The notes under the pieces: model-generated
Seen by the model: only the letters and a program-made list of their open reading frames with translations
Told to the model about the DNA's origin: nothing
Database searches by the model: none
Assembly (NCBI RefSeq): GCF_958445495.1
Contig: NZ_CAUCSQ010000041.1
Span: forward strand, 1-36,693
DNA from: an uncultured Bacteroides sp.
GTDB taxonomy: Bacteria > Bacteroidota > Bacteroidia > Bacteroidales > Bacteroidaceae
Direction: 5' to 3'
Length of the DNA: 36,693 nucleotides
Program-made: the position numbers and the translations under genes
Shown here: piece after piece, positions 1-8,495 of the stretch
Numbering within the stretch: the first letter of the stretch is position 1
Layout: each line of letters begins with the position of its first letter

Positions 1-35
1 GAACCATATAAACAACTGTACTACAATATTTTAAT

Positions 36-1694
36 TTATAGAACTCCTCTTAAGTAATTAGCAACGGCTTCTGCGCATCTTTCTCCGTCTATCCCCGCCG
101 AAACAATTCCTCCTGCATAGCCTGCACCTTCTCCGCAAGGGAACAGTCCGCGAACGGTTACATGCTGTAAAGTATCCTTGTCTCTCAGGATACGGACGGG
201 GGAAGAAGTGCGGGTTTCCACACCAATCATAACCGCTTCGTTAGTCAGAAAACCGTGACTGCTGCGTCCGAACTGTTGGAAACCGAGCGACAATCTTTTA
301 CTGATAAACTCCGGCATCCAGAAATGCAAAGGAGAAGAGATGAGTCCCGGACTGTAAGAAGACGCCGGCAGGTCATAACTGAGTTTTTTACGGGTGAAAT
401 CCACCATACGTTGTGCCGGAGCCGTTTGCCGTCTGCCACCTTGCAACCAGCATTGGCGTTCTAATTCTTCCTGAAAACGAAGGACGGGCAGTAACTGTGA
501 ATTGATTTCAGAAAGCCGCGAGTCTTTTAAATCAGGATTGAGCGCAAGCAATTGTTCTTTTTGTTTAAGGACCGATTCATCGTTTTCTGTCTTTAAATCT
601 GTCTTCTCCAAATCCTCAGGCCGTATTTCTACCACCATTCCCGAATTACTCCAACGTGACCCCCGGTTGGAAGGAGACATGCCGTTCACCACCACTTGTT
701 CCGGTCCGCTGGCCGCAGGAACGATAAATCCGCCCGGACACATGCAGAAACTATATACTCCTCTGTTTTCTGCCTGAGTGACGAAGCTATATTCGGCGGC
801 AGGCAGGTATTTGCCTTTTCCGTTTTTGTTATGATACTGTATTCGGTCAATCAATATCGCCGGATGTTCCAGGCGAACGCCCACGGCGATTCCCTTTGCC
901 TCAATCGTTACGTTATTTGCCGCCAGCCAGCGATACACATCCCTTGCGGAATGTCCCGTTGCCAGTATTACAGGACCGAGAAAAGTCTTCCCCGTGTTAG
1001 TTTCGATACCTTTGATTTCATTCTTTTCGATAATCAGCGCATCCATTCTTGTCCGGAAATGCACTTCTCCGCCACATTCGATAATTGTGTTCCTCATGTT
1101 TTCGATGACGCGCGGCAGCTTGTCCGTTCCGATATGCGGATGCGCATCGGCTAATATCGCTGCAGAGGCCCCGTGTTGGCAAAATACATTTAATATTTTA
1201 TCCACATTTCCTCTTTTTTTGCTACGGGTATAAAGTTTTCCGTCCGAATAAGCGCCTGCCCCTCCCTCTCCGAAACTGTAGTTTGATTCTGGGTCTACAA
1301 TATGTTCCCTGCTGATTTGCGCCAAGTCTTTTTTCCGTTCGCGTACATCTTTCCCACGTTCAACGATGACCGGGCGTAGTCCGAGTTCGATAAGACGCAA
1401 GGCGGCAAACAGTCCGCCGGGCCCTGCACCGACTACGATTACTTGCGGCTTTCCCTCCACATTATTATATACGGTGGGTTCGTATTCATTTTCCTCAGGC
1501 ATTTCATTGATGTAAACCCGTACTTTCAGATTGACGAAGATAGTCCGCTGACGCGCGTCTATGCTTCGTTTCAGGATTCGGGCAGCAGTAATATCATGCA
1601 GGTTGACGCCTTTCTCTTTAGAGAGATATTCTTTCAACCGCTGTTCGTTTGCAGCGGTTTCGGGAAGAAGGCGGAGTTGGTATTCTTGTATCAT
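36..1694 (-). CDS. FAD-dependent NAD(P)/FAD oxidoreductase, uncharacterised
   Basis: A 552-residue flavoprotein. A dinucleotide-binding fingerprint (VGAGPGG, about residues 88-94) follows an N-terminal domain of roughly 85 residues, and the C-terminus has the second FAD-contacting pattern (GLFPCGEGAGYAGGIVSAG). This layout fits the large uncharacterised FAD-dependent dehydrogenase family found across Bacteroidetes; the substrate is unknown. The frame stays open to 1799, but I start at 1694 because MIQEYQLRLLPE begins the natural-looking N-terminus and because this ATG overlaps the stop of the small upstream ORF as ATGA (1691-1694), an arrangement typical of translational coupling. It lies downstream of radA on the same strand and may share its transcript. 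The family is secure, the exact start moderately so, and no biochemical role can be given. Confidence 0.85.
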   Translation of the reverse strand: MIQEYQLRLLPETAANEQRLKEYLSKEKGVNLHDITAARILKRSIDARQRTIFVNLKVRVYINEMPEENEYEPTVYNNVEGKPQVIVVGAGPGGLFAALRLIELGLRPVIVERGKDVRERKKDLAQISREHIVDPESNYSFGEGGAGAYSDGKLYTRSKKRGNVDKILNVFCQHGASAAILADAHPHIGTDKLPRVIENMRNTIIECGGEVHFRTRMDALIIEKNEIKGIETNTGKTFLGPVILATGHSARDVYRWLAANNVTIEAKGIAVGVRLEHPAILIDRIQYHNKNGKGKYLPAAEYSFVTQAENRGVYSFCMCPGGFIVPAASGPEQVVVNGMSPSNRGSRWSNSGMVVEIRPEDLEKTDLKTENDESVLKQKEQLLALNPDLKDSRLSEINSQLLPVLRFQEELERQCWLQGGRRQTAPAQRMVDFTRKKLSYDLPASSYSPGLISSPLHFWMPEFISKRLSLGFQQFGRSSHGFLTNEAVMIGVETRTSSPVRILRDKDTLQHVTVRGLFPCGEGAGYAGGIVSAGIDGERCAEAVANYLRGVL

Positions 1695-1837
1695 AAGATA
1701 AAATGCGAATTGTGCGGATTTGGTTTTGAAAAATAATAGTATCTGCCGGAACACATTGCTAAGTTCATGGCATAGGCGGCTCCTGTCTTTGTTTTCCAAT
1801 CATCCGGAACCGGTTTCTTTACATGTGTTAGATGCAT
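1691..1837 (-). CDS. Small 48-residue protein coupled to the FAD oxidoreductase
   Basis: A 48-codon frame starting MHLTHVKKPVPDDWK and ending PHNSHFIL. Its composition looks coding (one Trp, four Tyr, a KTKTGAAYAMNLAMCSGRYYY run). Its TGA overlaps the ATG of the FAD oxidoreductase as ATGA. I do not recognise a family. It overlaps in another frame the longer open N-terminal extension of the FAD gene and the end of a 32-codon ORF (1800-1898). It could be a genuine small protein, or the 3' part of a 65-75 residue gene broken by a frameshift. Confidence 0.45.
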   Translation of the reverse strand: MHLTHVKKPVPDDWKTKTGAAYAMNLAMCSGRYYYFSKPNPHNSHFIL

Positions 1838-1898
1838 GTCCGACAGTTACAGATAGTAATTCGTTTGCTTTTTCAATGATGTAATCCATATGATTCAT
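1800..1898 (-). other. Candidate 32-codon ORF, possible 5' part of a frameshifted small gene
   Basis: The frame reads MNHMDYIIEKANELLSVTVG then HASNTCKETGSG and stops. The first 20 residues look like an amphipathic coding segment. It ends inside the neighbouring 48-codon ORF, which is in the +1 frame relative to it, so joining them by a single frame change would give one protein of about 70 residues. It lies 40 nt after the radA stop. No family was recognised. Confidence 0.25.
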
Positions 1899-1938
1899 AT
1901 TGCTTTTTGTATGAGCCGGCGTGTCCCGCATCCCTATT

Positions 1939-3306
1939 CTACCCGAATAGCATCCTGAACGCCTCTTCCACTTTCCTTACCGGTATCAGTTCTATTTTCA
2001 GTTTTTTCGTATCGATTCCCTGCAAGTTGTATTTAGGCAACAGGAAACGTTTGAAACCGAGTTTTTCCGCCTCTCCGATACGTTGCTCGATGCGGTTTAC
2101 CGGACGTATTTCCCCTGACAGTCCGATTTCTCCGGCCATACAGACTTCCGGTTCGACGGCTGCATCCATGTTGGAAGAAAGGATGGCGCTGATAACGGAG
2201 AGGTCGATGGCCGGGTCATTAACTTTCAGACCTCCGGCGATGTTCAGAAACACATCTTTCTGGGCAAGTTTGAAACCTACCCGTTTTTCAAGTACCGCCA
2301 GGAGCATATTCATTCTTCTTATATCGAATCCGGTTGCCGAACGTTGGGGATTGCCGTAGACAGCCGAACTGACTAAAGCCTGCGTCTCAATCAGAAACGG
2401 GCGTACACCTTCAATGGCGGAAGCGATGGCAATGCCGCTCATTCCTTCATGGTCTTGGCTAAGCAGTAATTCCGAAGGGTTGCTCACTTGCCGTAATCCG
2501 TCTTGCCGCATTTCGTAAATCCCCAGTTCGGCCGTACTCCCGAAACGGTTTTTGATACTGCGCAGGATGCGGTACATATAATGCTGGTCTCCTTCAAATT
2601 GAAGGACAGTGTCTACGATATGCTCCAGGACTTTGGGCCCTGCGATACTTCCTTCTTTGTTGATATGCCCGATAAGCAAGACCGGCGTGTGAGTCTCTTT
2701 CGCAAAACGGAGGATGGAAGCCGAACATTCCCTTACCTGCGCGATGCTTCCGGGAGACGATTCGATGGTTTCCGTCGAAATCGTCTGTATGGAATCGATA
2801 ATGACTAAGTCCGGATTCGTATTCTTGATATGGACGTAAATCTGTTCGAGTGAGGTCTCGCAAACGATGAGACAATCGCTGGAAACTTCGGAAAGACGGT
2901 CGGCACGTAACTTTAATTGCCGTGCGCTTTCCTCGCCGGATACGTAGAGTATTTTCTTTTCCGGCATGCGGAGCACGGTCTGCATGACGAGTGTAGATTT
3001 GCCGATTCCCGGTTCTCCTCCAATCAGAACCAGCGAGCCCGGAACAAGCCCGCCGCCCAATACACGGTTCAGCTCATCATCGTGCATGTTGATTCGCGGT
3101 TCGTCATCCGCTTCTATCTCACTGAGAATAACCGGTCTGGGTTTCTGCGTCTCTATGCCCGATACCGGGCGGCGATTGGGCTGCTCTTTCCGTACGATTT
3201 CCTCAACATACGTATTCCATTCTCCGCATGACGGGCATTTGCCCACCCATTTGGGTGACTCTTGCCCGCAATTGCTGCATATATATACGGTTTTTTCTTT
3301 TGCCAT
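1939..3306 (-). CDS. radA: DNA repair protein RadA/Sms
   Basis: A 455-residue RadA, a RecA-like branch-migration ATPase acting in recombinational repair in the cytoplasm. Visible in order: a four-cysteine zinc finger (CSNCGQ...CPSCGEWN, residues 10-30), Walker A GGEPGIGKST (about 96-105), the RadA-specific KNRFG motif (about 252-256), and a C-terminal Lon-protease-like domain (from about residue 280). Length is normal for the family. The frame opens at 3333, but MAKEKTVYICSNCG at 3306 is the conserved start. It follows ansA on the same strand after a terminator-like hairpin, whose U-run could also serve as the radA -7 box. Confidence 0.97.
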   Translation of the reverse strand: MAKEKTVYICSNCGQESPKWVGKCPSCGEWNTYVEEIVRKEQPNRRPVSGIETQKPRPVILSEIEADDEPRINMHDDELNRVLGGGLVPGSLVLIGGEPGIGKSTLVMQTVLRMPEKKILYVSGEESARQLKLRADRLSEVSSDCLIVCETSLEQIYVHIKNTNPDLVIIDSIQTISTETIESSPGSIAQVRECSASILRFAKETHTPVLLIGHINKEGSIAGPKVLEHIVDTVLQFEGDQHYMYRILRSIKNRFGSTAELGIYEMRQDGLRQVSNPSELLLSQDHEGMSGIAIASAIEGVRPFLIETQALVSSAVYGNPQRSATGFDIRRMNMLLAVLEKRVGFKLAQKDVFLNIAGGLKVNDPAIDLSVISAILSSNMDAAVEPEVCMAGEIGLSGEIRPVNRIEQRIGEAEKLGFKRFLLPKYNLQGIDTKKLKIELIPVRKVEEAFRMLFG

Positions 3307-3330
3307 TGGGATTCTTATTTTTGCAGGATA

Positions 3331-3367
3331 CAAAAATAGGGATAATTTATTAGAAATGAGTTATCCC
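3331..3367 (-). terminator. ansA terminator, overlapping a possible radA promoter
   Basis: Read on the minus strand, GGGATAA (3367-3361) and TTATCCC (3345-3339) form a 7-bp stem with a 15-nt loop, followed directly by TATTTTTG (3338-3331). That places a U-rich tract after the stem as in an intrinsic terminator for ansA. TATTTTTG also matches TAnnTTTG, so the same bases may be the -7 box of the radA promoter. No clear -33 TTTG was found. Confidence 0.55.
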
Positions 3368-3393
3368 GGTCCGACAGAAATATGAAGACGTTC

Positions 3394-4431
3394 TTACAGA
3401 GTTATCTCTCCGGCTATCGACCGGTTCATCCGGTCGCGTACTTCGTCCGGCGTGTAACCGTGGCCCAGTAAAAACATTAGTTTGGTGACGGCCGATTCTG
3501 TCGTGCTGTCATATCCGGAGACGACTCCCGCCTGCAACAGTTGATAGCCTGTTTCGTAACGCTCCATTTCCACAGTGCCTGCACTGCATTGCGTCACATT
3601 GACAACAATGATTCCCCGTGCGCTGGCCTGGCAAAGCAACCGGATAAACCATTCCTTTCGGGGAGCGTTGCCAGAACCGTACGTTTCGAGTACGACTGCT
3701 TTCAACCCCTCTATTTTCAAGATGGCGGCGACGACATTCTCTTGAATGCCGGGAAAAAGTTTCAGTACCACCACATTGGTGTCCAGTAGATAATGAGGTT
3801 TCAACTCCCGTCTTTCCCCATTCACATGAATCTGCACATTATTATATTTGATGTGAATTCCCGCTTCTGCCAGCACCGGATAATTAAACGAACGGAAAGC
3901 ATTGAAATTCTCGGCGTTTATTTTAGTCGTGCGATTTCCCCGCATCAGGTGGTTTTCGAAAAAGATGCATACTTCCGGCACAAGCGCTTTCCCCTCTTTG
4001 TTTTGTGCGACGGCGATTTCGATACTCGTCATCAGGTTCTCCTTTCCGTCTGTACGAAGCACTCCTATCGGAAGTTGCGAGCCCGTTAAAATGACAGGCT
4101 TGTCCAATCCCTCCAGCATAAAGCTCAGGGCCGATGCGGTGTATGCCATCGTGTCCGTTCCATGTAGAATGACAAAACCGTGGTAACGGCTGTAATTTTC
4201 ATGAATGATACGTACCAGTCTCCGCCACATATCCGGTTCCATGTCGGAAGAGTCCATCGGGGGCTCGAACTGATAAGTGTCGATGGGAAAGTTGAATTTC
4301 TGCAATTCGGGGACATGTTTCTGGAGCTGTTCAAAGTTAAAGCTCTCCAAAGCGCCGGTTGCGGCGTTTTCAATCATACCGATTGTTCCGCCGGTGTAAA
4401 TTAACAATACGGAAGTATTTAATGGGTCCAT
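3394..4431 (-). CDS. ansA: Type I L-asparaginase
   Basis: A 345-residue asparaginase that hydrolyses L-asparagine to aspartate and ammonia. Both catalytic threonine motifs are present: TGGTIG (residues 13-18) and HGTDTM (90-95), followed by the GSQLPIGVLRTDGKENL region of the active-site lid and a YGSGN motif in the C-terminal domain. There is no signal peptide, so it is probably the cytoplasmic type I (AnsA-like) enzyme. The start MDPLNTSVLLIYTGG puts the first motif at the usual distance. It has its own upstream promoter-like box and a terminator-like hairpin after it, so it may be monocistronic. Its product, aspartate, is the substrate of ThrA encoded divergently, but shared control is only an inference. 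Confidence 0.95.
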   Translation of the reverse strand: MDPLNTSVLLIYTGGTIGMIENAATGALESFNFEQLQKHVPELQKFNFPIDTYQFEPPMDSSDMEPDMWRRLVRIIHENYSRYHGFVILHGTDTMAYTASALSFMLEGLDKPVILTGSQLPIGVLRTDGKENLMTSIEIAVAQNKEGKALVPEVCIFFENHLMRGNRTTKINAENFNAFRSFNYPVLAEAGIHIKYNNVQIHVNGERRELKPHYLLDTNVVVLKLFPGIQENVVAAILKIEGLKAVVLETYGSGNAPRKEWFIRLLCQASARGIIVVNVTQCSAGTVEMERYETGYQLLQAGVVSGYDSTTESAVTKLMFLLGHGYTPDEVRDRMNRSIAGEITL

Positions 4432-4457
4432 AAGCGGTTTTTATGCATTTATTCCCG

Positions 4458-4493
4458 CAAATATAATAATAGATTTGATATATAAGTGACAAA
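4458..4493 (-). promoter_or_regulatory. Probable ansA promoter
   Basis: On the minus strand TATATTTG (4465-4458) matches the Bacteroidetes -7 box TAnnTTTG, about 27 nt before the ansA ATG. An upstream TTTG (4493-4490) is a possible -33 element, but the 24-nt spacing is longer than the usual 19-21. Confidence 0.5.
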
Positions 4494-4595
4494 ATGCCAT
4501 AAAAGTGTACGAGGTTTACAGAATGCCGGGAATATGAAAGATTCTTTTTATTAGAAAAAAACGGAAAAAAGTGATAGATTGAATGTTTTTATTAT

Positions 4596-4603
4596 TACTT
4601 TTG
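4596..4603 (+). promoter_or_regulatory. Probable thr operon promoter (-7 box)
   Basis: TACTTTTG followed by C matches TAnnTTTG. Transcription would begin near 4610, about 30 nt before the leader peptide. No convincing -33 TTTG lies at 19-21 nt. Confidence 0.5.
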
Positions 4604-4639
4604 CGACACTTATCAAAAACAAAAGTAGAAACAAGGACT

Positions 4640-4699
4640 ATGATGAAGTACTATCCACATACAGTCACATCCATGTGCACCATGACCCTTAGGGGTTGA
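4640..4699 (+). CDS. Threonine operon leader peptide
   Basis: A 19-codon ORF, MMKYYPHTVTSMCTMTLRG, ending in TGA at 4697-4699. It lies between the predicted promoter and thrA. Four of 19 codons are Thr (ACA, ACA, ACC, ACC) and four are Met, matching two end products of the homoserine branch. A purine-rich AAGGA (4634-4638) just before the ATG could serve as a ribosome-binding site. This is the pattern of an attenuation leader in which ribosome stalling on scarce charged tRNA controls the downstream operon. The ORF is read directly; the regulatory role is inferred from content and position. Confidence 0.7.
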   Translation: MMKYYPHTVTSMCTMTLRG

Positions 4700-4711
4700 G
4701 GGATAGTATTT
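4646..4711 (+). promoter_or_regulatory. thr leader RNA stem, putative attenuator
   Basis: AAGTACTATCC (4646-4656) pairs with GGATAGTATTT (4701-4711) as an 11-bp stem with one G-U pair that encloses most of the leader peptide. Inside it, ACCC (4685-4688) can pair with GGGT (4693-4696), although the loop is tight. A translating ribosome would open the outer stem. Downstream, GCCT/AGGC (4731-4734/4743-4746) and CGTG/CACG (4721-4724/4728-4731) offer alternative small hairpins before a T-run at about 4762-4767. I could not identify one clear terminator stem, so the switching mechanism remains open. Confidence 0.5.
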
Positions 4712-4829
4712 GTGTATCTACGTGATTCACGCCTGTGTAAGTAGGCAAAATTCAAAAGCATTTTTCGTAACAACTAATTTTGTTCTGTAAAAGTCATATC
4801 CAGAACATAGCATTAAAATAAGTATCTTC

Positions 4830-7265
4830 ATGAAAGTAATGAAATTCGGCGGAACATCCGTAGGTTCCGTGAACAGCATTTTAAACGTAAAGAGAATTGT
4901 AGAGTCGGCCGGTGAGCCGGTTATCGTAGTTGTTTCCGCGTTGGGAGGCATCACAGACAAATTGATAAACACGTCGAAGATGGCGGCGGCCGGAGATTCG
5001 TCCTACGAAGGTGAGTTTCGTGAGATTGTCTATCGCCATGTGGAACTGATTAAAGAAGTGATTCCCGCCGGTAAGGGACAAGTGGCGTTGCAACGTCAAA
5101 TCGGCGAACTGCTGAATGAACTGAAAGATATTTTTCAAGGTATCTATTTGATAAAAGACCTTTCCCCGAAAACCTCGGATACGATAGTAAGCTACGGCGA
5201 ACGTCTGTCCTCCATCATTGCCGCCGAATTGATTGAAGGTGCGGAATGGTTTGATTCGCGTACTTTTATCAAAACGGAAAAGAAACATAATAAACATACG
5301 ATTGATGCTGACCTGACAAACAAGCTGGTGAAAGAAACCTTCAGCTCTGTTCCGAAAGTAGCTTTAGTGCCGGGATTCATCTCTTCCGACAAGACAACCG
5401 GAGAAGTGACCAATCTGGGACGCGGCGGTTCAGACTATACGGCTGCGATTATCGCTGCGGCGCTGGATGCCGACAGCCTGGAAATCTGGACGGATGTAGA
5501 CGGCTTTATGACTGCCGATCCGCGTGTGATTTCAACAGCCTATACGATTACGGAATTAAGCTATGTCGAAGCGACCGAGCTTTGTAATTTCGGTGCGAAA
5601 GTCGTTTATCCCCCTACCATTTATCCGGTCTGTCACAAGAATATCCCCATCCTTATAAAGAATACATTCAATCCGGACGGAGTAGGGACAATTATCAGGC
5701 AAGAAGTTTCCAATCCGCAAAGCAAAGCCATTAAGGGAATTTCTTCCATCAATGATACTAGCCTGATTACTGTCCAGGGATTAGGTATGGTCGGTGTGAT
5801 TGGCGTGAACTACCGTATATTCAAAGCTTTGGCAAAGAACGGAATCAGCGTGTTCCTCGTTTCTCAGGCATCGTCGGAGAACAGTACATCCATCGGTGTG
5901 CGGAATGCCGATGCCGATTTGGCTTGTGAAGTATTGAACGAAGAATTTGCGAAAGAGATAGAAATGGGAGAGATTTCCCCGATTCTTGCGGAAAGAAACT
6001 TGGCGACGGTTGCCATCGTCGGTGAGAACATGAAACATACGCCCGGTATTGCAGGTAAGCTGTTCGGAACGCTGGGACGCAACGGCATTAACGTGATAGC
6101 CTGTGCACAGGGAGCATCGGAAACCAATATTTCTTTTGTGGTCGATTCGAAATCGTTGCGTAAATCGCTGAATGTAATTCACGACTCCTTCTTCTTGTCC
6201 GAATATCAAGTCTTGAACCTGTTTATCTGCGGCATCGGTACGGTAGGTGGCAGCCTAGTGGAACAAATCCGTTGCCAGCAGCAAAAACTGATGATAGAGA
6301 ACGGGCTGAAATTACATGTGGTAGGTATCATTGATGCGGCAAAGGCAATGTTCAGCCGTGACGGATTCGATTTGACTAACTTCCGTGAAGAACTGAAACA
6401 AAAAGGTAAAGACAGCAGCCTGCAGGTAATTCGTGATGAAATAATCGGAATGAATATCTTTAACTCCGTGTTTGTCGATTGTACAGCCAGTCCGGATATC
6501 GCTTCGCTTTACAAAGACCTTCTGCAACACAATATTTCCGTGGTAGCCGCCAATAAAATTGCAGCGTCCTCAGCTTATGAAAACTATCGCGAGTTGAAAA
6601 CCATCGCCCGTCAGCGTGGCGTGAAATACCTGTTTGAGACAAACGTCGGTGCGGGGCTCCCGATTATCAATACAATCAACGACTTGATTCATAGCGGTGA
6701 CAAAATATTGAAAATTGAAGCGGTGCTTTCCGGTACGCTGAATTACATTTTCAATAAAATCAGCGCCGATATTCCATTCAGCCGTACGATTAAGATGGCG
6801 CAGGAAGAACGCTATTCCGAACCCGACCCGCGTATCGACCTGAGCGGGAAAGACGTAATCCGCAAGCTGGTGATTCTGGCGCGTGAAGCCGGTTACCGTA
6901 TCGAACAGGAAGATGTGGAGAAAAACCTCTTCGTGCCGGACGACTTTTTCGAAGGTTCTCTGGATGACTTCTGGAAACGGGTGCCGAGCCTCGATGCGGA
7001 TTTTGAAGCCCGTCGTCAGGTATTGGAGAAAGAGCATAAACACTGGAGATTTGTTGCCCGGCTGGAAGATGGAAAAGCCTCTGTCGGCCTGCAGGAAGTA
7101 GAAGCCAGCCATCCGTTCTACGGGTTGGAAGGCAGTAATAACATCATCCTGCTGACTACCGAACGCTATAAGGAATATCCGATGATGATTCAGGGATACG
7201 GTGCCGGCGCCGGTGTGACGGCAGCCGGAGTCTTTGCCGATATAATGAGTATTGCAAACGTTTAA
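4830..7265 (+). CDS. thrA: Bifunctional aspartokinase / homoserine dehydrogenase
   Basis: An 811-residue fusion enzyme catalysing the first and third steps from aspartate to threonine and methionine: ATP-dependent phosphorylation of aspartate and NAD(P)H-dependent reduction of aspartate semialdehyde to homoserine. The N-terminal kinase shows KFGGTSVGS (residues 4-12) and the GRGGSDYTAA motif with WTDVDG. ACT-type regulatory sequence follows (about 310-455). The dehydrogenase half begins with the nucleotide-binding ICGIGTVGGSL (about 465-475) and includes NKIAASS, LSGTLNYIF and EPDPRIDLSGKDV. Length and order match E. coli ThrA. It is the first structural gene after the Thr/Met-rich leader and is followed 6 nt later by the ApgM-like gene. 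The ACT region implies feedback control by an end product. Confidence 0.97.
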   Translation: MKVMKFGGTSVGSVNSILNVKRIVESAGEPVIVVVSALGGITDKLINTSKMAAAGDSSYEGEFREIVYRHVELIKEVIPAGKGQVALQRQIGELLNELKDIFQGIYLIKDLSPKTSDTIVSYGERLSSIIAAELIEGAEWFDSRTFIKTEKKHNKHTIDADLTNKLVKETFSSVPKVALVPGFISSDKTTGEVTNLGRGGSDYTAAIIAAALDADSLEIWTDVDGFMTADPRVISTAYTITELSYVEATELCNFGAKVVYPPTIYPVCHKNIPILIKNTFNPDGVGTIIRQEVSNPQSKAIKGISSINDTSLITVQGLGMVGVIGVNYRIFKALAKNGISVFLVSQASSENSTSIGVRNADADLACEVLNEEFAKEIEMGEISPILAERNLATVAIVGENMKHTPGIAGKLFGTLGRNGINVIACAQGASETNISFVVDSKSLRKSLNVIHDSFFLSEYQVLNLFICGIGTVGGSLVEQIRCQQQKLMIENGLKLHVVGIIDAAKAMFSRDGFDLTNFREELKQKGKDSSLQVIRDEIIGMNIFNSVFVDCTASPDIASLYKDLLQHNISVVAANKIAASSAYENYRELKTIARQRGVKYLFETNVGAGLPIINTINDLIHSGDKILKIEAVLSGTLNYIFNKISADIPFSRTIKMAQEERYSEPDPRIDLSGKDVIRKLVILAREAGYRIEQEDVEKNLFVPDDFFEGSLDDFWKRVPSLDADFEARRQVLEKEHKHWRFVARLEDGKASVGLQEVEASHPFYGLEGSNNIILLTTERYKEYPMMIQGYGAGAGVTAAGVFADIMSIANV

Positions 7266-7271
7266 TGCCTT

Positions 7272-8480
7272 ATGAAACACATTATTATATTAGGTGACGG
7301 AATGGCCGACTGGCCGGTGAAGTCATTAGGGGACAAGACGCTCCTGCAATATGCGAAAACGCCTTATATGGACAAGCTTGCCCGAATGGGACGTGTAGGA
7401 CGGTTGGTTACCGTAGCCGAAGGTTTTCATCCGGGCAGTGAAGTAGCCAATATGTCCGTGCTGGGATATAATCTTCCGAAAGTGTATGAAGGGCGCGGGC
7501 CTCTGGAAGCCGCCAGTATCGGTGTCGATTTGCAGCCGGGAGAGATGGCGATGCGCTGCAACCTGATTTGCGTGGAAGGGGAGATTCTGAAAAACCATTC
7601 TTCCGGACACATCTCCACAGAAGAAGCCGATGTGCTGATTCGCTATCTTCAGGAGAAACTGGGAAATGAGCGCGTGCGTTTCCACACGGGAGTACAATAT
7701 CGTCACCTGTTAGTAATCAAAGGCGGCAATAAGGAACTTGACTGTACACCTCCGCATGATGTGCCGTTAAAGCCTTTCCGCCCGTTGATGGTGAAACCTT
7801 TAGTTCCCGAAGCGCGGGATACGGCAGATTTGATTAACGGCTTGATATTGGAGTCACAGGAATTGCTGAAAAATCATCCGTTGAATTTGAAGCGGATGGC
7901 GGAAGGTAAGGACCCGGCAAACAGCATTTGGCCCTGGAGCCCCGGCTATCGTCCGCAGATGCCTCTTTTTTCCGAAACATTCCCGCAAGTAAAAAAAGGA
8001 GCGGTCATCTCGGCTGTCGATTTGATAAACGGAATCGGTTATTATGCCGGTCTGCGCCGTATTCCGGTTGAAGGAGCCACCGGTCTTTATGATACGAATT
8101 ATGAAAATAAAGTAGCTGCCGCTCTGGAAGCCCTGAAAACAGACGATTTTGTTTACCTCCATATCGAAGCCAGCGATGAGGCGGGCCATGAAGGAGATAT
8201 CGACTTGAAACTCTTGACTATCGAAAACCTTGATAAACGTGCCGTAGGACCGATTTATAAAGCGGTGAAAGACTGGGACGAACCGGTGGCGATTGCCGTG
8301 TTGCCCGACCATCCTACACCCTGCGAACTCCGTACACATACTGCCGAGCCTATTCCGTTCCTTATCTGGTATCCGGGGATTGAGCCGGACGAGGTGCAGG
8401 CCTATGATGAAATATCCGCCTGCAACGGCAGTTACGGCGTGTTGAAAGAAGACGAGTTTATAAAAGAATTCATGAAATAA
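7272..8480 (+). CDS. apgM: ApgM-family protein, probable substitute homoserine kinase
   Basis: A 402-residue member of the archaeal-type cofactor-independent phosphoglycerate mutase family (alkaline phosphatase superfamily). Metal and active-site positions are present: ILGDGMADWP (D9), the catalytic serine region GSEVANMSVLGY (S62), HIEASDEAGHEGD (about 297-309) and LPDHPTPC near residue 345. By sequence it would be named a phosphoglycerate mutase. However, it lies between thrA and thrC with gaps of 6 and 15 nt and no GHMP-type thrB is present, so the missing operon step is homoserine phosphorylation. This family has been proposed as a functional analogue of homoserine kinase in Bacteroidetes. 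Family assignment is firm; the kinase role is inferred from context. Confidence 0.9.
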   Translation: MKHIIILGDGMADWPVKSLGDKTLLQYAKTPYMDKLARMGRVGRLVTVAEGFHPGSEVANMSVLGYNLPKVYEGRGPLEAASIGVDLQPGEMAMRCNLICVEGEILKNHSSGHISTEEADVLIRYLQEKLGNERVRFHTGVQYRHLLVIKGGNKELDCTPPHDVPLKPFRPLMVKPLVPEARDTADLINGLILESQELLKNHPLNLKRMAEGKDPANSIWPWSPGYRPQMPLFSETFPQVKKGAVISAVDLINGIGYYAGLRRIPVEGATGLYDTNYENKVAAALEALKTDDFVYLHIEASDEAGHEGDIDLKLLTIENLDKRAVGPIYKAVKDWDEPVAIAVLPDHPTPCELRTHTAEPIPFLIWYPGIEPDEVQAYDEISACNGSYGVLKEDEFIKEFMK

Positions 8481-8495
8481 GCCAATCATAAGATT

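Noticed and set aside
1695..1799. N-terminal extension of the FAD oxidoreductase by 35 residues
   Set aside because: The downstream MIQEYQLRLL start fits the family and overlaps an upstream stop as ATGA; the extension has no recognisable domain sequence.
6570..7280. Minus-strand ORF of 236 codons inside thrA
   Set aside because: It is fully antisense to conserved homoserine dehydrogenase sequence; a long shadow frame.
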